Numbered from the stretch's first letter, positions 14,756 to 26,062 are shown. The stretch: 64,000 bases of DNA from Microbacterium sp. TNHR37B (GCF_001620065.1 NZ_LQGV01000001.1:868001-932000); one strand, 5' to 3'. Numbers and translations: made by a program. Notes: generated by a model from the letters alone, not told the origin.

Positions 14756-15367
14756 GTGCCCCTGGACTTCACCGCGATCGACTTCGAGACGGCGAACTCC
14801 TCCAGCGCGTCGGCCTGCTCGGTGGGGCTCGCCCGTGTGCGGAACGGCCGCGTGGTGGCCACGGCGGGATGGCTCATCCGCCCGCCGGCGGGCCACGATC
14901 GATTCTTCGAGATCAACACGCGCATTCACGGCATTCGGGCCGACGACGTCATCGACGCGAAGGACTGGACCTCTCAACTCCCGGACCTGTGCGCCTTCCT
15001 CGGCGACGACGTTCTGGTCGCCCACAACGCCGGATTCGACATGACGGTGCTGCGCCGGGCCTGTGAAGCCACCGGAGATGTGCATCCCGCGTATCGCTAC
15101 CTGTGCAGCCTGCAGGTCGCGCGGAAGACCTACGACCTGGAGTCGTACCGTCTTCCGCTGGCCGCCGCAGCCGCCGGCTACCTCGACTTCCCTCACCACG
15201 ACGCTTTGGCCGACGCGATCGCCTGCGCGCACATCGTCATCGACGCCGCCGCCCGAGCGGGCGCGGGAGACGCTGTCGAGCTCGCCATGCTCCTCGGCCT
15301 GCGCGTTCCGCAGGTGCCGGTTCCGGAGAGGGCAACCGCTCTCTCCGACGTGCCCGCCGTCGCCTGA
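14756..15367 (+). CDS. DnaQ-like 3'-5' exonuclease (DEDDh)
   Basis: 203 residues. DEDDh residues are in AIDFETAN, HNAGFDMTVLRRA and HHDALADA. Related to the exonuclease domain of DNA polymerase III epsilon but free-standing, with a short C-terminal extension; likely a DNA repair or RNA/DNA trimming nuclease. GTG 14756 is the only start that keeps the family N-terminus. Followed after 36 bases by rmuC, another DNA-maintenance gene, on the same strand. Confidence 0.85.
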   Translation: MPLDFTAIDFETANSSSASACSVGLARVRNGRVVATAGWLIRPPAGHDRFFEINTRIHGIRADDVIDAKDWTSQLPDLCAFLGDDVLVAHNAGFDMTVLRRACEATGDVHPAYRYLCSLQVARKTYDLESYRLPLAAAAAGYLDFPHHDALADAIACAHIVIDAAARAGAGDAVELAMLLGLRVPQVPVPERATALSDVPAVA

Positions 15368-15403
15368 CGCGGCGATGTCGGGACCTCCGAGGAGGATGGC
15401 TCC

Positions 15404-16729
15404 ATGAACGACATGCCCCTGCTCGTCACCTGCCTCGCGTGCGTGCTCGTGGGGGTCGCGGCAGGCTGGTTCGGTGGAGCCGCACGCGCCACGGCGCGGG
15501 CTGCGGTGGAACGCACCACCACAGCGGCCCGACTGGCCGCAGCCGAGGCGGAACGTGCCGCGCTGGCGACACAGCTCGATCAACAGCGCGAGGTGACGCG
15601 GGAGCTCGCGGCGCAGGCACGGTCAGACCAGGCGATGCGCGACGAGCGGGAACGTCGGGAGCAGCATGTGTTGCGCGCACTCGCCCCCGTGAACGACGCC
15701 CTGCAGGCGATGCAGCAGAAGGTCGATCACCTGGAACGCGAGAGGCAACAGCAGTACGGCTCGCTCGCCGAACAGCTCCGGCGGGCCCACGAGCAAGGAG
15801 AGCGGTTGCGGGCCACCACCGAGTCCCTGTCGGGTGCCCTGCGATCGACGTCGGCACGCGGCGTGTGGGGCGAGACCCAGCTCCGGCGGATCGTCGAGTC
15901 GGCCGGCCTCACGCGGTACGTCGACTTCGAGACCCAGGCCTCGGTGACCTCCGATGCGGGCGCCGGGCGGCCCGACCTCGTCGTGCGCCTTCCCGGCGAC
16001 AAGGCGCTCGCCGTCGACGCGAAGGTGCCTCTCGACGCCTATCTGGAGGCGAACGATATTCCGGTCACGGCGACCGGCGCCGAAGGCACGCGCCGCAAGG
16101 CCCTCTTGGATCGGCATGTGAAGGCCGTCCGCGCCCACGTCGACGCGCTCGCGAAGAAGAGCTACTGGTCCGGGCTGTCGTCGAGCCCGGAGTTCGTCGT
16201 CTGCTTCATTCCGAGCGAGTCGCTCCTCGCAGCGGCCCTCGACGAGGATCCGTCGCTGCTGGACTACGCGTTCACTCGCCGCGTCGTGCTGGCGTCGCCG
16301 GTCAACCTCTGGGCCGTGCTCAAGACCGTCGCCTACACCTGGACTCAGCAAGACGTGTCCGATGAGGCACGCCGGCTCTTCGACCTGGGGAACGAGCTCT
16401 ATCAGCGCCTCGGCGGCCTCGTCCGACACACCGACGATCTGCGGCGCGCGATCGAACGGACCGTCGATAGCTACAACAAGCTCACCGGTGCCCTCGAGTC
16501 CCGGGTGCTCGTCAGCGCACGGCGGTTTCCCGGCATCGATGCGACCAAGCTCGACGCAACGGCTACTCCGACCGCGATCGAGAGCTCTCCGAGGCGGCTC
16601 ACGGCGCCCGAGTTCATCGAACCTGCGACGACCAGCGCCGAGCAAACCGTCACGGAGACGACCAGCGCCGACGTGGGTGAACTGCGTGTCCGCTTGGACG
16701 GGGTCAGCCGCCCGGGAAGAAGTTCATGA
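15404..16729 (+). CDS. rmuC: DNA recombination protein RmuC homologue
   Basis: 441 residues. An N-terminal hydrophobic anchor (residues 5-26) is followed by a long coiled coil (about 30-150) and the RmuC nuclease-like domain: RGVWGETQLRRIVESAGL, DLVVRLPGDKALAVDAKVPL and VVCFIPSESLLAAALDEDPS. RmuC limits inversions at repeats in E. coli; the domain is a predicted PD-(D/E)XK fold. GAGGAGG lies upstream of ATG 15404. The last 26 bases overlap the end of the convergent small gene. Confidence 0.92.
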   Translation: MNDMPLLVTCLACVLVGVAAGWFGGAARATARAAVERTTTAARLAAAEAERAALATQLDQQREVTRELAAQARSDQAMRDERERREQHVLRALAPVNDALQAMQQKVDHLERERQQQYGSLAEQLRRAHEQGERLRATTESLSGALRSTSARGVWGETQLRRIVESAGLTRYVDFETQASVTSDAGAGRPDLVVRLPGDKALAVDAKVPLDAYLEANDIPVTATGAEGTRRKALLDRHVKAVRAHVDALAKKSYWSGLSSSPEFVVCFIPSESLLAAALDEDPSLLDYAFTRRVVLASPVNLWAVLKTVAYTWTQQDVSDEARRLFDLGNELYQRLGGLVRHTDDLRRAIERTVDSYNKLTGALESRVLVSARRFPGIDATKLDATATPTAIESSPRRLTAPEFIEPATTSAEQTVTETTSADVGELRVRLDGVSRPGRSS

Positions 16730-16895
16730 GGCCGATCACGGCGGCAGACACCGCGACGAAGGCGCCGATCATCCACCACGCGCTCACCTGGTGGTCTTCG
16801 GGCATCCGGCGACGCAGCAGCACGTCGGGGCGGCGGGCGGGGTCGATGGGTACCGCGATCTGACCGGTCTTCGGACTGTTCATTGCTGCGGACAT
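16704..16895 (-). CDS. Small single-helix membrane protein
   Basis: 63 residues: a soluble N-terminus with IAVPIDPARRPDVLLRRRMP, then one transmembrane helix (about 40-60) ending FFPGG. No family recognised. ATG 16895 is chosen because GGGAGT precedes it. Its 3' end overlaps the rmuC 3' end by 26 bases in convergent orientation. Confidence 0.6.
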   Translation of the reverse strand: MSAAMNSPKTGQIAVPIDPARRPDVLLRRRMPEDHQVSAWWMIGAFVAVSAAVIGLMNFFPGG

Positions 16896-16959
16896 CAGGA
16901 CTCCCAAATCATGTGGAGGGCGACGTGTCGCCGATGACACCGCTCACCATTCTGCCAGA

Positions 16960-16979
16960 GGGGGCTGTGAACAGCCTCC
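16960..16979 (-). terminator. Hairpin downstream of glpX
   Basis: Minus strand GGAGGCTGT-TC-ACAGCCCCC forms a short strong stem 41 bases beyond the glpX stop, followed by TCT. Confidence 0.55.
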
Positions 16980-17020
16980 ATCCCGATGGTGTCCCGCGTG
17001 GCGCATCCGTCTCGATCAGG

Positions 17021-18010
17021 TCACAGCCACTTCGAGGTGAGGTGCTCCGACGAGATGCGTCGCAGTGTTCCCGACGCGCCGCGGAGCACGACCGACTCGG
17101 TGTAGACGTAGTCACCCTCACGTCGCACGCCGGCCACGAGCTCGCCGTTGGTGACGCCGGTCGCCACGAAGATCGTGTTCTTCCCCGTCACCATCTCATC
17201 GGCCTCGTACACGTGATCGTCGAGCTTGAGCCCCGCGTCGATGCCGCGCTGCTTCTCCTCGTCGTCGCGGGGCCACAACCGACCCTGGATGTGTCCCCCC
17301 AGGGCCTTGATGGCGCACGCCGTCACGATCCCCTCGGGGCTGCCGCCGATGCCGACGCACATATCGGTCCGGGCGTTGTGACGGGCCGCGTTGATCCCGC
17401 CCGCGACATCGCCGTCGCTCATCAGCCGGGTGCCGGCACCGGAGGCCCGGATCTCCTCGATCAGGCGGGCATGTCGGGGCCGGTTGAGCACCGAGACGAC
17501 CATCTCGTCGACGGGCTTACCCAGCGCCTTGGCCAACCGGTGGACGTTCTCGGCAACGGGGAGACGGATGTCGACCACCCCGACGCCCGCGGGGCCGGTG
17601 ACGATCTTGTCCATGTAGAAGACCGATGAGGCATCGAGCATCGCACCACGGTCAGCGACGGCGAGGACCGACAGCGCGTTGTTGCGCCCTTCCGCGGTCA
17701 GCGTCGTCCCGTCGATGGGGTCGACGGCGATGTCGCACTGCGGGCCGCGCCCGGTGCCGACGTGCTCTCCGTTGAAGAGCATCGGGGCGTTGTCCTTCTC
17801 CCCTTCGCCGATGACGATCACGCCGTCGAAGTTGACGGTCGACAGGAAGGCGCGCATGGCATCGACCGCGGCACCGTCGGCGAGCTCCTTCTGACCACGG
17901 CCGATGAACGGCACCGAACGGATGGCCGCCGCCTCGGTCGCGCGCACCAGTTCGAGTGCGAGGTTGCGGTCGGGATGCAGCGGACTCATGTCCGCGGTCA
18001 GGCTCACCAT
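17021..18010 (-). CDS. glpX: Fructose-1,6-bisphosphatase, class II
   Basis: 329 residues, GlpX type, the standard actinobacterial fructose-bisphosphatase for gluconeogenesis. Metal and substrate motifs: VIGEGEKDNAPML, AVDPIDGTTLTAEG and GIGGSPEGIVTACAIKALGG. ATG 18010 has a -10 element 6 bases upstream; an internal ATG at 17989 (MSPLHPD) is the alternative start. Divergent from fba, the aldolase that produces its substrate in the gluconeogenic direction, across a 194-base shared control region. Confidence 0.95.
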   Translation of the reverse strand: MVSLTADMSPLHPDRNLALELVRATEAAAIRSVPFIGRGQKELADGAAVDAMRAFLSTVNFDGVIVIGEGEKDNAPMLFNGEHVGTGRGPQCDIAVDPIDGTTLTAEGRNNALSVLAVADRGAMLDASSVFYMDKIVTGPAGVGVVDIRLPVAENVHRLAKALGKPVDEMVVSVLNRPRHARLIEEIRASGAGTRLMSDGDVAGGINAARHNARTDMCVGIGGSPEGIVTACAIKALGGHIQGRLWPRDDEEKQRGIDAGLKLDDHVYEADEMVTGKNTIFVATGVTNGELVAGVRREGDYVYTESVVLRGASGTLRRISSEHLTSKWL

Positions 18011-18016
18011 GCGCTC

Positions 18017-18022
18017 AGACTA
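18017..18022 (-). promoter_or_regulatory. -10 element of glpX, leaderless geometry
   Basis: TAGTCT ends 6 bases before ATG 18010. Confidence 0.45.
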
Positions 18023-18204
18023 CGCGGCGAAGAGGCTCCGCTCCGCGTTTTTCCAGCGTGCCGAGGCGAAGGAATCGCGTTTCTTGACAGCGGTGAAGAC
18101 GTCGCGCAACGACGGCTTTTCCTGGCGGCCCGCGCGTCGGCGCGGAGTGTGCTTCGCTAGAGTGACCGAGGAATCACCGCCGCACATATGACCGAGGAGT
18201 CGTC

Positions 18205-19233
<1,029 letters not shown>

Positions 19234-19246
19234 TCTCTGTCACGCC

Positions 19247-19281
19247 GATGCCGTGGCACCCCTCGGGGTGACCACGGCATC
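19247..19281. terminator. Bidirectional hairpin between fba and the M23 protein gene
   Basis: Arms GATGCCGTGG and CCACGGCATC enclose an inner CACCCC/GGGGTG stem. The 35-base structure lies 13 bases after the fba stop and ahead of the convergent gene's end. Confidence 0.7.
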
Positions 19282-19344
19282 GTCGTCTCGGCCCCGGCGA
19301 GGCAATCCCCGTCACGGGGCCGCCTGATCCTGCCGCGCCGCGGC

Positions 19345-21429
19345 TCAGTACGAGGCGGTGCCCAGCAGATCACGCGGGTAGAGGATCTTCGCCACGCCAT
19401 CGACCTTGACCCCGAGGTGCAGGTGCGGGCCGGTGGAGCAGCCCGTGGAGCCCACCTCCCCGATCTTCTGCCCCGCCTTGACGGTCTGGCCGTTCTTGAC
19501 CGAGAACTTGCTCAGGTGCGCGTAGTTCAGCTCGAACTCGGTCCCGTCGATGACCGAGGTGATGCGTACCTGCTTCTGGCGCGTGTTGTTGGGAGCCCAG
19601 GAGGGACAGCCCGAGGTGATCCACACTTCCTCGACCTTCGCCTTGCCCCCACGCATCGCGTAGACGGGGGTGCCGGTCGGCTCGGGGAAGTCGTCTCCAC
19701 TGTGCCCCGAATAGGTCGTCATGGTGGCGGAGGGACGGATCGGATAGGCCCAGCCGTACCGGCCCGGAGTGCTGCCGGTGGCGGCGGTCGCGTCGGAATA
19801 GACGGGGAGCTTCTTCTGGTCCCACGTCCACAGGCCGTCGACCTCGACCAGACGCAGGTTCCCGCTGTTGTCGAGAGTCAGTGCACTCACGGCGTACCCG
19901 GTGGTGCCCGACTGCCACGCCGGCCGGTCCGACGACGAGTAGACCGCCAGCAGCCCGTCCTCGCGCAGGACGAGAATCGGGTCGATCGTCCCCGTCGTCT
20001 TCGTGGAGCGAAGCGGTGTGCCGTTCTTGGTGAGGACCACGTTCCCGTCTCCCTGGACGGTGAGACGATAGGTGCCGTTGGGGGAAGCGAGGTAGGTGCC
20101 CGTGCGCATCGCGGTTCCCGGCCGCAGCACGTCGCCGAGCGACCACGATGCGGACCGTTTGGCGGACTGACGCGTCACGGTGAGGTAGCCGCTCTTCTTC
20201 GCCGTCACCTCGACGGTCACCAGTCGACCGGCCGCCCATTCGGGAACGGTCCAGGTGGAGGACGTCGCGCCGGCGACATCGGAACCGTCGACACGCCACT
20301 GATAACTGAAGCTCGGTGCCGGCTTCCACGATCCGACATCCGCACGGAGTTGCCGACCCGCGGCGACGGTGCCGGTGACCTTCGGAGAGGGTGAGGCGGT
20401 GAAGCCCCACTTGGCGTCGACGGCGCCGCTCGTGCGGGTGACGGTGGTGTACCCGGTCTTGGAGCCCGTGATCCGCACGGAGATCTCGTGACCCGCGTCC
20501 GCCGACACGAGTGTGTACGTCTTCTTGGTGGCACCACTGATCGACTTGCCCCCGCGGAACCACTCATAGCGGAAGGTGACCGGCGACGGCCCCCACGTGC
20601 CGGGCTTGGCCGTGAGCACGGAACCGACCGTCGGCGTTCCGCTGAGGCTGACGGTCGACGGCACCGTCAGAACCTTCGGCACGCTCACGGCGCCGGAGGC
20701 CTTGGTCACAGTCGTGTAGCCGCTCTTGGTGGCGGTGACCCGCACCGAGACCTCTTTCCCGGCGTCCGCCGCGACGAGGGTGTACGTCTTGCCATCGGCT
20801 CCGGAGATGGCGCTCGACCCTCGATACCAGCGGTACGAGAGAGTGACGGGTGCCGGCGCCCATGCGCCCGGGCTCGCCGTGAGCTTCTTGCCGACGGCGA
20901 CCGTCCCGGTGATCGCGGGCGCCGGGGCTGCCGTGAATGCGCGTCCGACCTTCTTGCCGTCGCTGGTGGCCGACGCCGTGATATAGCCGTCTCGCGTGGC
21001 GACGACCTTCGCGGAGACGGTCGCATCCGCGTCGGCGGCCGTCAGCGTGTAGGTCGACGCTGTCGCCCCCGAGATCGCCTTGCCGGATCGCAGCCACTGA
21101 TAGGAGAAGACGCTGGGCGTGGGCTTCCAGGTCCCCGGCGCGACGCGAAGGGTGCGGCCCACCGTCGCCGTGCCCGAGACCGCCGGTTCACCGATCGTGG
21201 AGAACGGCTTCGGGGTCGGAGAGGGAGTCGGCGTGGGTGACGGCGATGGCGAGGAGGTCGATGAGGGCCGAGGGGTGGGCGTAGCGGCGGTCGCGACGTT
21301 CTCCGATGCGACGGTGGTCGCGGCGACCGCGGGAAGGGCCTGCGCGGGCACGAGACCGAGCGCCAGGCTCGAGGCGGTGATCAGCGCCAGCGAGACCGTC
21401 AGGGCACCACGACGGAGGGCACGGGGCAT
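19345..21429 (-). CDS. Secreted multidomain protein: Ig-like repeats, B-type lectin, M23 peptidase
   Basis: 694 residues. Order: signal peptide (about 1-36), Ser/Thr/Pro linker (48-76), four Ig-like repeats of about 85 residues (80-165, 168-250, 257-338, 345-428) each with a GTxxVGxxL...PGxW...Y.W pattern, a bulb-type mannose-lectin-like domain (434-545, with LTVQGDGNVVL), and a C-terminal M23 domain (559-694). M23 zinc residues are present: His576-x3-Asp580 and H669-L-H671. It probably binds the cell wall or glycans and cleaves peptidoglycan cross-links outside the cell. ATG 21429 is chosen for the signal peptide and the AGGGAG upstream. No other secretion genes are adjacent. Confidence 0.85.
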   Translation of the reverse strand: MPRALRRGALTVSLALITASSLALGLVPAQALPAVAATTVASENVATAATPTPRPSSTSSPSPSPTPTPSPTPKPFSTIGEPAVSGTATVGRTLRVAPGTWKPTPSVFSYQWLRSGKAISGATASTYTLTAADADATVSAKVVATRDGYITASATSDGKKVGRAFTAAPAPAITGTVAVGKKLTASPGAWAPAPVTLSYRWYRGSSAISGADGKTYTLVAADAGKEVSVRVTATKSGYTTVTKASGAVSVPKVLTVPSTVSLSGTPTVGSVLTAKPGTWGPSPVTFRYEWFRGGKSISGATKKTYTLVSADAGHEISVRITGSKTGYTTVTRTSGAVDAKWGFTASPSPKVTGTVAAGRQLRADVGSWKPAPSFSYQWRVDGSDVAGATSSTWTVPEWAAGRLVTVEVTAKKSGYLTVTRQSAKRSASWSLGDVLRPGTAMRTGTYLASPNGTYRLTVQGDGNVVLTKNGTPLRSTKTTGTIDPILVLREDGLLAVYSSSDRPAWQSGTTGYAVSALTLDNSGNLRLVEVDGLWTWDQKKLPVYSDATAATGSTPGRYGWAYPIRPSATMTTYSGHSGDDFPEPTGTPVYAMRGGKAKVEEVWITSGCPSWAPNNTRQKQVRITSVIDGTEFELNYAHLSKFSVKNGQTVKAGQKIGEVGSTGCSTGPHLHLGVKVDGVAKILYPRDLLGTASY

Positions 21430-21537
21430 TGCTCGCTCCCTTCGGGGGGTCTCGGGGCGCACGCCTGAGCGCAGCGTCACCGTACCAGACCCGTGGGGCT
21501 GGTGTGACCAATGAAGCGGAAGTTGTCTCGCGTGACG

Positions 21538-22101
21538 TCAGCGCGCGCGAGCGAGTTCGCCCATCAGAGCGGGGTCGGTCACCAGGGGAATGCTCAGGCA
21601 GAGGCTGACGACGATGAACGACACGACCGCCCCGACGATCGGTATCCACCACGACCGCCGGCCCCGCCGAATCGCACGCCAGGACGCGAGGGCGGTGAGC
21701 ACCCAGCCGACAGCGAATGTCACGGCTCCCGTGATGCCCCACGCGCGCGCCGACGCGGTGACCTCGAAGGTGGCATCGATCTGGGCGAGCTGCATCCAGG
21801 TCTTCACGAACCCGCCGTAGTCGATGAGCTGACCCATCGTGGAGACGACGACGAACAGCCCGTAGGCGAGGAGTGCGATCGTGACGAACCGGTCACCCCG
21901 GCGTACCGCGGCCTGCTCGGAGACCTCGGCGACTCCCCCGGCGGCCGGATGCGGTGCTTCCACGCGGCCCGCTCCGACAGGCTCTGCCGGCCGGGGCACC
22001 GACGACGCGCCGTCGCCTCCACGGAAGCGCGCCTGCTGCTCGGGCGTTGCGTACTCCCCATACCTCGGCGCGGGCGGGGGCGTGGGGTCCTGGTCGCTCA
22101 C
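21538..22101 (-). CDS. DUF6264 family membrane protein
   Basis: 187 residues: a Pro-rich cytoplasmic start, then three to four hydrophobic segments (about 75-100, 115-145, 155-178). Family confined largely to Microbacteriaceae, function unknown; assignment from memory of the family pattern. GTG 22101 overlaps the ispH stop (GTGA), so it is translated with ispH. Confidence 0.7.
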   Translation of the reverse strand: MSDQDPTPPPAPRYGEYATPEQQARFRGGDGASSVPRPAEPVGAGRVEAPHPAAGGVAEVSEQAAVRRGDRFVTIALLAYGLFVVVSTMGQLIDYGGFVKTWMQLAQIDATFEVTASARAWGITGAVTFAVGWVLTALASWRAIRRGRRSWWIPIVGAVVSFIVVSLCLSIPLVTDPALMGELARAR

Positions 22102-23159
22102 GCGCGACCCCGGCCACCCAACGCGCGCTCGTCTCGACGTCCGGCCGCATCCTGACGCAGTTCCTTCGGCAGGGAGAACATGAGGTCCTCCTCGGCGGTG
22201 CGCACTTCTTCGACATCGCGGTAGCCGGCACCGGAGAGCTCCGCGAGAACCTCGCGGACGAGGACCTCCGGAACCGATGCGCCGGAGGTCACCCCGACGG
22301 TCTCGACACCGTCGAGCCACGCCTGATCGATCTCATGCGCGTAATCCACCCGATAGGCCGCTTTGGCACCGTACTCGAGCGCCACCTCGACGAGCCGCAC
22401 GCTGTTGGACGAGTTCGCAGATCCCACCACGATCACGAGGTCGGCGTCGCGAGCGACCTTCTTGATCGCGACCTGACGGTTCTGCGTCGCGTAGCAGATG
22501 TCGTCGGACGGGGGGTCCTGGAGTTCGGGGAAGCGCATCCGCAGCCGCCGCACCGTCTCCATCGTCTCGTCGACCGAGAGAGTCGTCTGCGACAGCCAGA
22601 CCACCTTGCTCGGGTCGCGCACTTCCACGCGGTCGGCCTCTTCGGGGGAGTTGACGACCGTGACGTGCTCCGGCGCCTCTCCCGCTGTCCCCTCGACCTC
22701 TTCGTGCCCCTCATGACCGATCAGGAGGATCTCGTAGTCGCTGCGCGCGAACCGCACCGCCTCGCGATGCACCTTGGTCACGAGCGGACAGGTGGCGTCG
22801 ATCGCCTGGAGCCCTCGTTCTTCGGCCGCGCCGACGACGGCCGGGGATACGCCGTGGGCGCTGAAGACGACGTGCGCACCGGAGGGAACCTCGTCGACCT
22901 CCTCGACGAAGATCGCTCCCTTGGCCTCCAGCTCGGTGACCACGTGGATGTTGTGGACGATCTGCTTGCGTACGTACACCGGCGCGCCATACCGCTCGAG
23001 AGCCTTCTCTACGGCCACGACCGCACGGTCGACCCCCGCGCAGTAGCCCCGCGGCGCGGCCAGCAGCACCCGCTTGTGTCCGGCGACCGGGTTATCCTGG
23101 AGCCGCCCACGGGCCCCGGGAATGCGGGGCAAGGGCAGGGGGACGGCGGAAGTGCTCAC
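22098..23159 (-). CDS. ispH: 4-hydroxy-3-methylbut-2-enyl diphosphate reductase
   Basis: 353 residues. Final enzyme of the MEP isoprenoid pathway, reducing HMBPP to IPP and DMAPP with a [4Fe-4S] cluster. The three cluster cysteines are in [22 protein letters not shown] and [15 protein letters not shown]-type [10 protein letters not shown] is present. A 25-residue N-terminal extension precedes the core. GTG 23159 fits a TAGAAT element 6 bases upstream. Divergent from xseA, a common actinobacterial arrangement. Confidence 0.96.
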   Translation of the reverse strand: MSTSAVPLPLPRIPGARGRLQDNPVAGHKRVLLAAPRGYCAGVDRAVVAVEKALERYGAPVYVRKQIVHNIHVVTELEAKGAIFVEEVDEVPSGAHVVFSAHGVSPAVVGAAEERGLQAIDATCPLVTKVHREAVRFARSDYEILLIGHEGHEEVEGTAGEAPEHVTVVNSPEEADRVEVRDPSKVVWLSQTTLSVDETMETVRRLRMRFPELQDPPSDDICYATQNRQVAIKKVARDADLVIVVGSANSSNSVRLVEVALEYGAKAAYRVDYAHEIDQAWLDGVETVGVTSGASVPEVLVREVLAELSGAGYRDVEEVRTAEEDLMFSLPKELRQDAAGRRDERALGGRGRA

Positions 23160-23165
23160 CCCTTG

Positions 23166-23171
23166 ATTCTA
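23166..23171 (-). promoter_or_regulatory. -10 element of ispH, leaderless geometry
   Basis: TAGAAT, close to consensus, ends 6 bases before the GTG start of ispH. Confidence 0.55.
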
Positions 23172-23251
23172 CGAGTCGCCGGTCGGCAAAGGCCTGAACG
23201 TCCCCGATCCGGGCGGCGCCGCGTGCCAAGCCGCCCGGCGAAGGAGGACGA

Positions 23252-24589
23252 GTGACCGCGTTCGAGACGGCAACGGGCGACGCCGCTCCCCCGGATGCCG
23301 TGCACCCCCGGGACTCGAGCCCGCAGGCACCCACCTCCGTCTCCCGCCTGAACGAGACCATCCGCGACTTCGTGCAGCGATGGAACTCGGTATGGGTCGA
23401 GGGTGAGATCACCTCTTGGAACGTTCGCGGCGGGCACGTCTTCGGCCGCCTCAAGGATTCCTCCCTCGACGCGGTGATCTCCTTCCGCCTCTGGGCGTCG
23501 ACCCTGCAGCGTCTCCCCGAACGCCCCGGCGTCGGCGACCGGGTGGTGGCCTGCGTCAAGCCGGACTACTTCGTCAAGACCGGCGATTTCACCTTCACGG
23601 TGTCGGCGATGCGCCACACAGGCCTCGGCGACCAGTTGGAGCGGCTGGAGAGACTCCGCGCGCAGCTGCGGTCGGAGGGACTGTTCGACCCCTCGCGAAA
23701 GCGCCCGCTGCCCTTCCTCCCCCACGTCATCGGCCTGATCTCGGGCGAGCGCAGTGACGCCGAGAAAGACGTCCACCGAAACGCCGAGCTGCGCTGGCCG
23801 CATGTCCGGTTCCGCACGATCCACGCGGCGGTGCAGGGCGACCGCTGCGTGCCGGAGACGATGGCCGCGCTCGCGACGCTCGACGCCGATCCCGAGGTGG
23901 ACGTCATCGTCATCGCTCGCGGAGGCGGCGACCCGCAGACCCTTCTCGGCTTCTCCGACGAGCGACTCCTGCGCGCGGTCGCGGCGGCCCAGACACCCGT
24001 CGTCTCCGCGATCGGACACGAGAACGACCACCCGCTCCTCGATGACGTCGCCGATCTCCGCGCATCGACTCCCACCGATGCGGCAAAGCGGGTCGTCCCC
24101 GACGTCGCCGAGCAGCGCGCGCTCGTCAGACAGCTGCGCAGTCGGGCGGGATCCCGTCTCGCGCAGCGCGTCGCGCACGACATCGGCCAGCTCCAACAGC
24201 TGCGCTCCCGCCCCGTGCTGCGCGATCCCGAGACGATGCTGACCGGTCGGGCCCAAGAAGTGTGGACGTGGGCGTCGCGCGGACGAGAACAGGTGCGCAC
24301 GCGCCTGGACGACGCCCGCGCGACGACGGCCGAGCTCCGCGCCGCACTCCGAGCCCTCTCGCCCGGGGCGACCCTGGCCCGGGGATACGCGATCGCCCAT
24401 GTCGGTGACGGTGTGATCGTCCGCGACGCGGCGCAAGCGCCGACGGGGACCGAGGTGGTCGTCACGGTGGCCCGTGGGTCCTTCGCCGCGCGCTCAGCGG
24501 GTGAGCTGACGCAAGACCCCGGAAGCCACGACGACGGCCCTACCGGATCGAAAGCGACGTCGTCGCGGGAACATAGGATGGACGCATGA
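23252..24589 (+). CDS. xseA: Exodeoxyribonuclease VII large subunit
   Basis: 445 residues. N-terminal OB-fold (about 25-125) with [21 protein letters not shown], then the exonuclease domain: [34 protein letters not shown] and [21 protein letters not shown] type motifs, a coiled-coil region, and the C-terminal [17 protein letters not shown]. Degrades single-stranded DNA in both directions with XseB. GAAGGAGG precedes GTG 23252. Its stop overlaps the xseB start by 4 bases. Confidence 0.96.
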   Translation: MTAFETATGDAAPPDAVHPRDSSPQAPTSVSRLNETIRDFVQRWNSVWVEGEITSWNVRGGHVFGRLKDSSLDAVISFRLWASTLQRLPERPGVGDRVVACVKPDYFVKTGDFTFTVSAMRHTGLGDQLERLERLRAQLRSEGLFDPSRKRPLPFLPHVIGLISGERSDAEKDVHRNAELRWPHVRFRTIHAAVQGDRCVPETMAALATLDADPEVDVIVIARGGGDPQTLLGFSDERLLRAVAAAQTPVVSAIGHENDHPLLDDVADLRASTPTDAAKRVVPDVAEQRALVRQLRSRAGSRLAQRVAHDIGQLQQLRSRPVLRDPETMLTGRAQEVWTWASRGREQVRTRLDDARATTAELRAALRALSPGATLARGYAIAHVGDGVIVRDAAQAPTGTEVVVTVARGSFAARSAGELTQDPGSHDDGPTGSKATSSREHRMDA

Positions 24590-24807
24590 GCAGCGACGGC
24601 ACCGCCGACATCGCCGACCTGTCTTTCGAACAGGCGCGCGATGAGCTCGTCCGCGTCGTCGCCGAGCTCGAACAGGGCGCCCCCACGCTCGAGGAGTCCC
24701 TCACCTTGTGGACGCGCGGCGAGGCGCTCGCGGCCCGTTGCGAGGAGTGGCTTCTCGGGGCGAAGCGCCGACTCGACGCGGCGCGAGCCGCCGACACGGA
24801 GTCCTGA
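24586..24807 (+). CDS. xseB: Exodeoxyribonuclease VII small subunit
   Basis: 73-residue helical hairpin protein: [20 protein letters not shown] followed by [20 protein letters not shown]. Partner of XseA. Overlaps xseA by 4 bases and the next gene by 1 base, showing tight translational coupling. Confidence 0.94.
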   Translation: MSSDGTADIADLSFEQARDELVRVVAELEQGAPTLEESLTLWTRGEALAARCEEWLLGAKRRLDAARAADTES

Positions 24808-25424
24808 TGGCATCCGGCCCGCGCGTCGTCGCGGAGCTCGGGCGCCCCGAGACTCCGGAGGAGACGGCCGCCCGCAAAGCAGAGTCCTCGCGCGTCTACC
24901 GCTCCAGCCAGACGCTCCGCAATCTCGTGGCCGCGCTCGTGGTCACCGTCGCCGTCGTCGCGGTCGTCTACTTCGGCGTGCCGCGGGGCACTCCACCGGA
25001 GCCGAAGCCCGCCGACGTCGCCGCCGCTGCGGCGCGGGTGTCCGCGTCCCTGGACCGGATCGTGCTCGTGCCGGACGTGCCGGCGGGGTGGCGCGCCAAC
25101 TCGGCGCAGATGGATGCCGGCGCCTGGGTCACGGTGTATGCACCGGGCGATGGCTTCGTCCGGATCGCGCAGGGCTTCGACGCCGACGAGCAATGGGCCG
25201 CGAGCCTCTTGGGCGGATTCGCCCCCACCGGCACGACCACCGTCGATGGGATCGAGTGGGACGTCTACGACCTGCCCGGCACGGCACGACTCAGCTACGC
25301 CCTGGCAACCGAGGCCGGAGCCGACACGGTGGTCGTGTACGGGTCGATGTCGGCCGAGACCGCCCAGACCGCCGCCGAAGGATTGACCGACCAGATCCGC
25401 CGACTCCGGGAGGAAACGCCATGA
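24807..25424 (+). CDS. DUF4245 family membrane-anchored protein
   Basis: 205 residues: a cytoplasmic N-terminus of about 40 residues, one transmembrane helix (about 41-62), and an extracytoplasmic domain ending LTDQIRRLREE. DUF4245 is a common actinobacterial neighbour of xseB, function unknown. Its A of ATG is the last base of the xseB stop; its own stop overlaps the carbonic anhydrase start. Confidence 0.82.
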   Translation: MASGPRVVAELGRPETPEETAARKAESSRVYRSSQTLRNLVAALVVTVAVVAVVYFGVPRGTPPEPKPADVAAAAARVSASLDRIVLVPDVPAGWRANSAQMDAGAWVTVYAPGDGFVRIAQGFDADEQWAASLLGGFAPTGTTTVDGIEWDVYDLPGTARLSYALATEAGADTVVVYGSMSAETAQTAAEGLTDQIRRLREETP

Positions 25425-26062
25425 CCGCACCCCGCCCCGCCCCCGCGACCGTCTGGGAAGAAATGCGCCGCGGCAACGCACGTTTTGTGGCCGGTGAGCC
25501 GCGACACCCTCGCCAGGACGTCGAACGCCGCCACGAGCTGGAGGCCGCACAGAAGCCGCGCGCGGTGCTGTTCGGCTGCTCGGACTCCCGCCTGGCGGCC
25601 GAGATCATCTTCGACAAGGGCCTCGGCGATCTCTTCGTCGTCCGCAATGCCGGCCAGGTCGTCTCAGATTCCGCCATCGCGAGCATCGAGTACGCCGTCG
25701 CGGTGCTCGATGTGTCGCTCATCATCGTGCTGGCGCACGACCAGTGTGGCGCCGTGCGCGCCGCGATCGACTCGACAGCTCTGGATGCTCCCGAGCTTCC
25801 GCCCCACATCTGGCGGTTGATCGCCAAGATCGTTCCCGCCGTGCGACGGGTCCTGCGCTCCACCGAGGGCGCGACCCCCGACACGATCGACGCGGAACTG
25901 GTCGGACGGGAGCACCTGCGCAACACCGTCGACGAACTGATGGCGTCGTCCCGTCTCATCAGCGACGCCGTGGCCGACGGCCGACTGGCCATCGTCGGTG
26001 CGAACTACCGCCTGGGCGAGGGAACCGCCATCGCTCAGGTGAGCGTCGGCATCGACGACTGA
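25421..26062 (+). CDS. Beta-carbonic anhydrase
   Basis: 213 residues. Zinc ligands Cys53, His106 and Cys109, with the Asp55-Arg57 dyad in FGCSDSR and the second motif AHDQCGA. Interconverts CO2 and bicarbonate, supplying bicarbonate for carboxylases such as PEP carboxylase (encoded at 54004). GGGAGGAAA precedes ATG 25421, which overlaps the DUF4245 stop (ATGA). Confidence 0.94.
   Translation: MTAPRPAPATVWEEMRRGNARFVAGEPRHPRQDVERRHELEAAQKPRAVLFGCSDSRLAAEIIFDKGLGDLFVVRNAGQVVSDSAIASIEYAVAVLDVSLIIVLAHDQCGAVRAAIDSTALDAPELPPHIWRLIAKIVPAVRRVLRSTEGATPDTIDAELVGREHLRNTVDELMASSRLISDAVADGRLAIVGANYRLGEGTAIAQVSVGIDD

Noticed and set aside
18084..18112. TTGACA upstream of fba as a -35 element
   Set aside because: No acceptable -10 follows at 16-18 bases; the TAGAGT at 18158 is the better candidate for fba.
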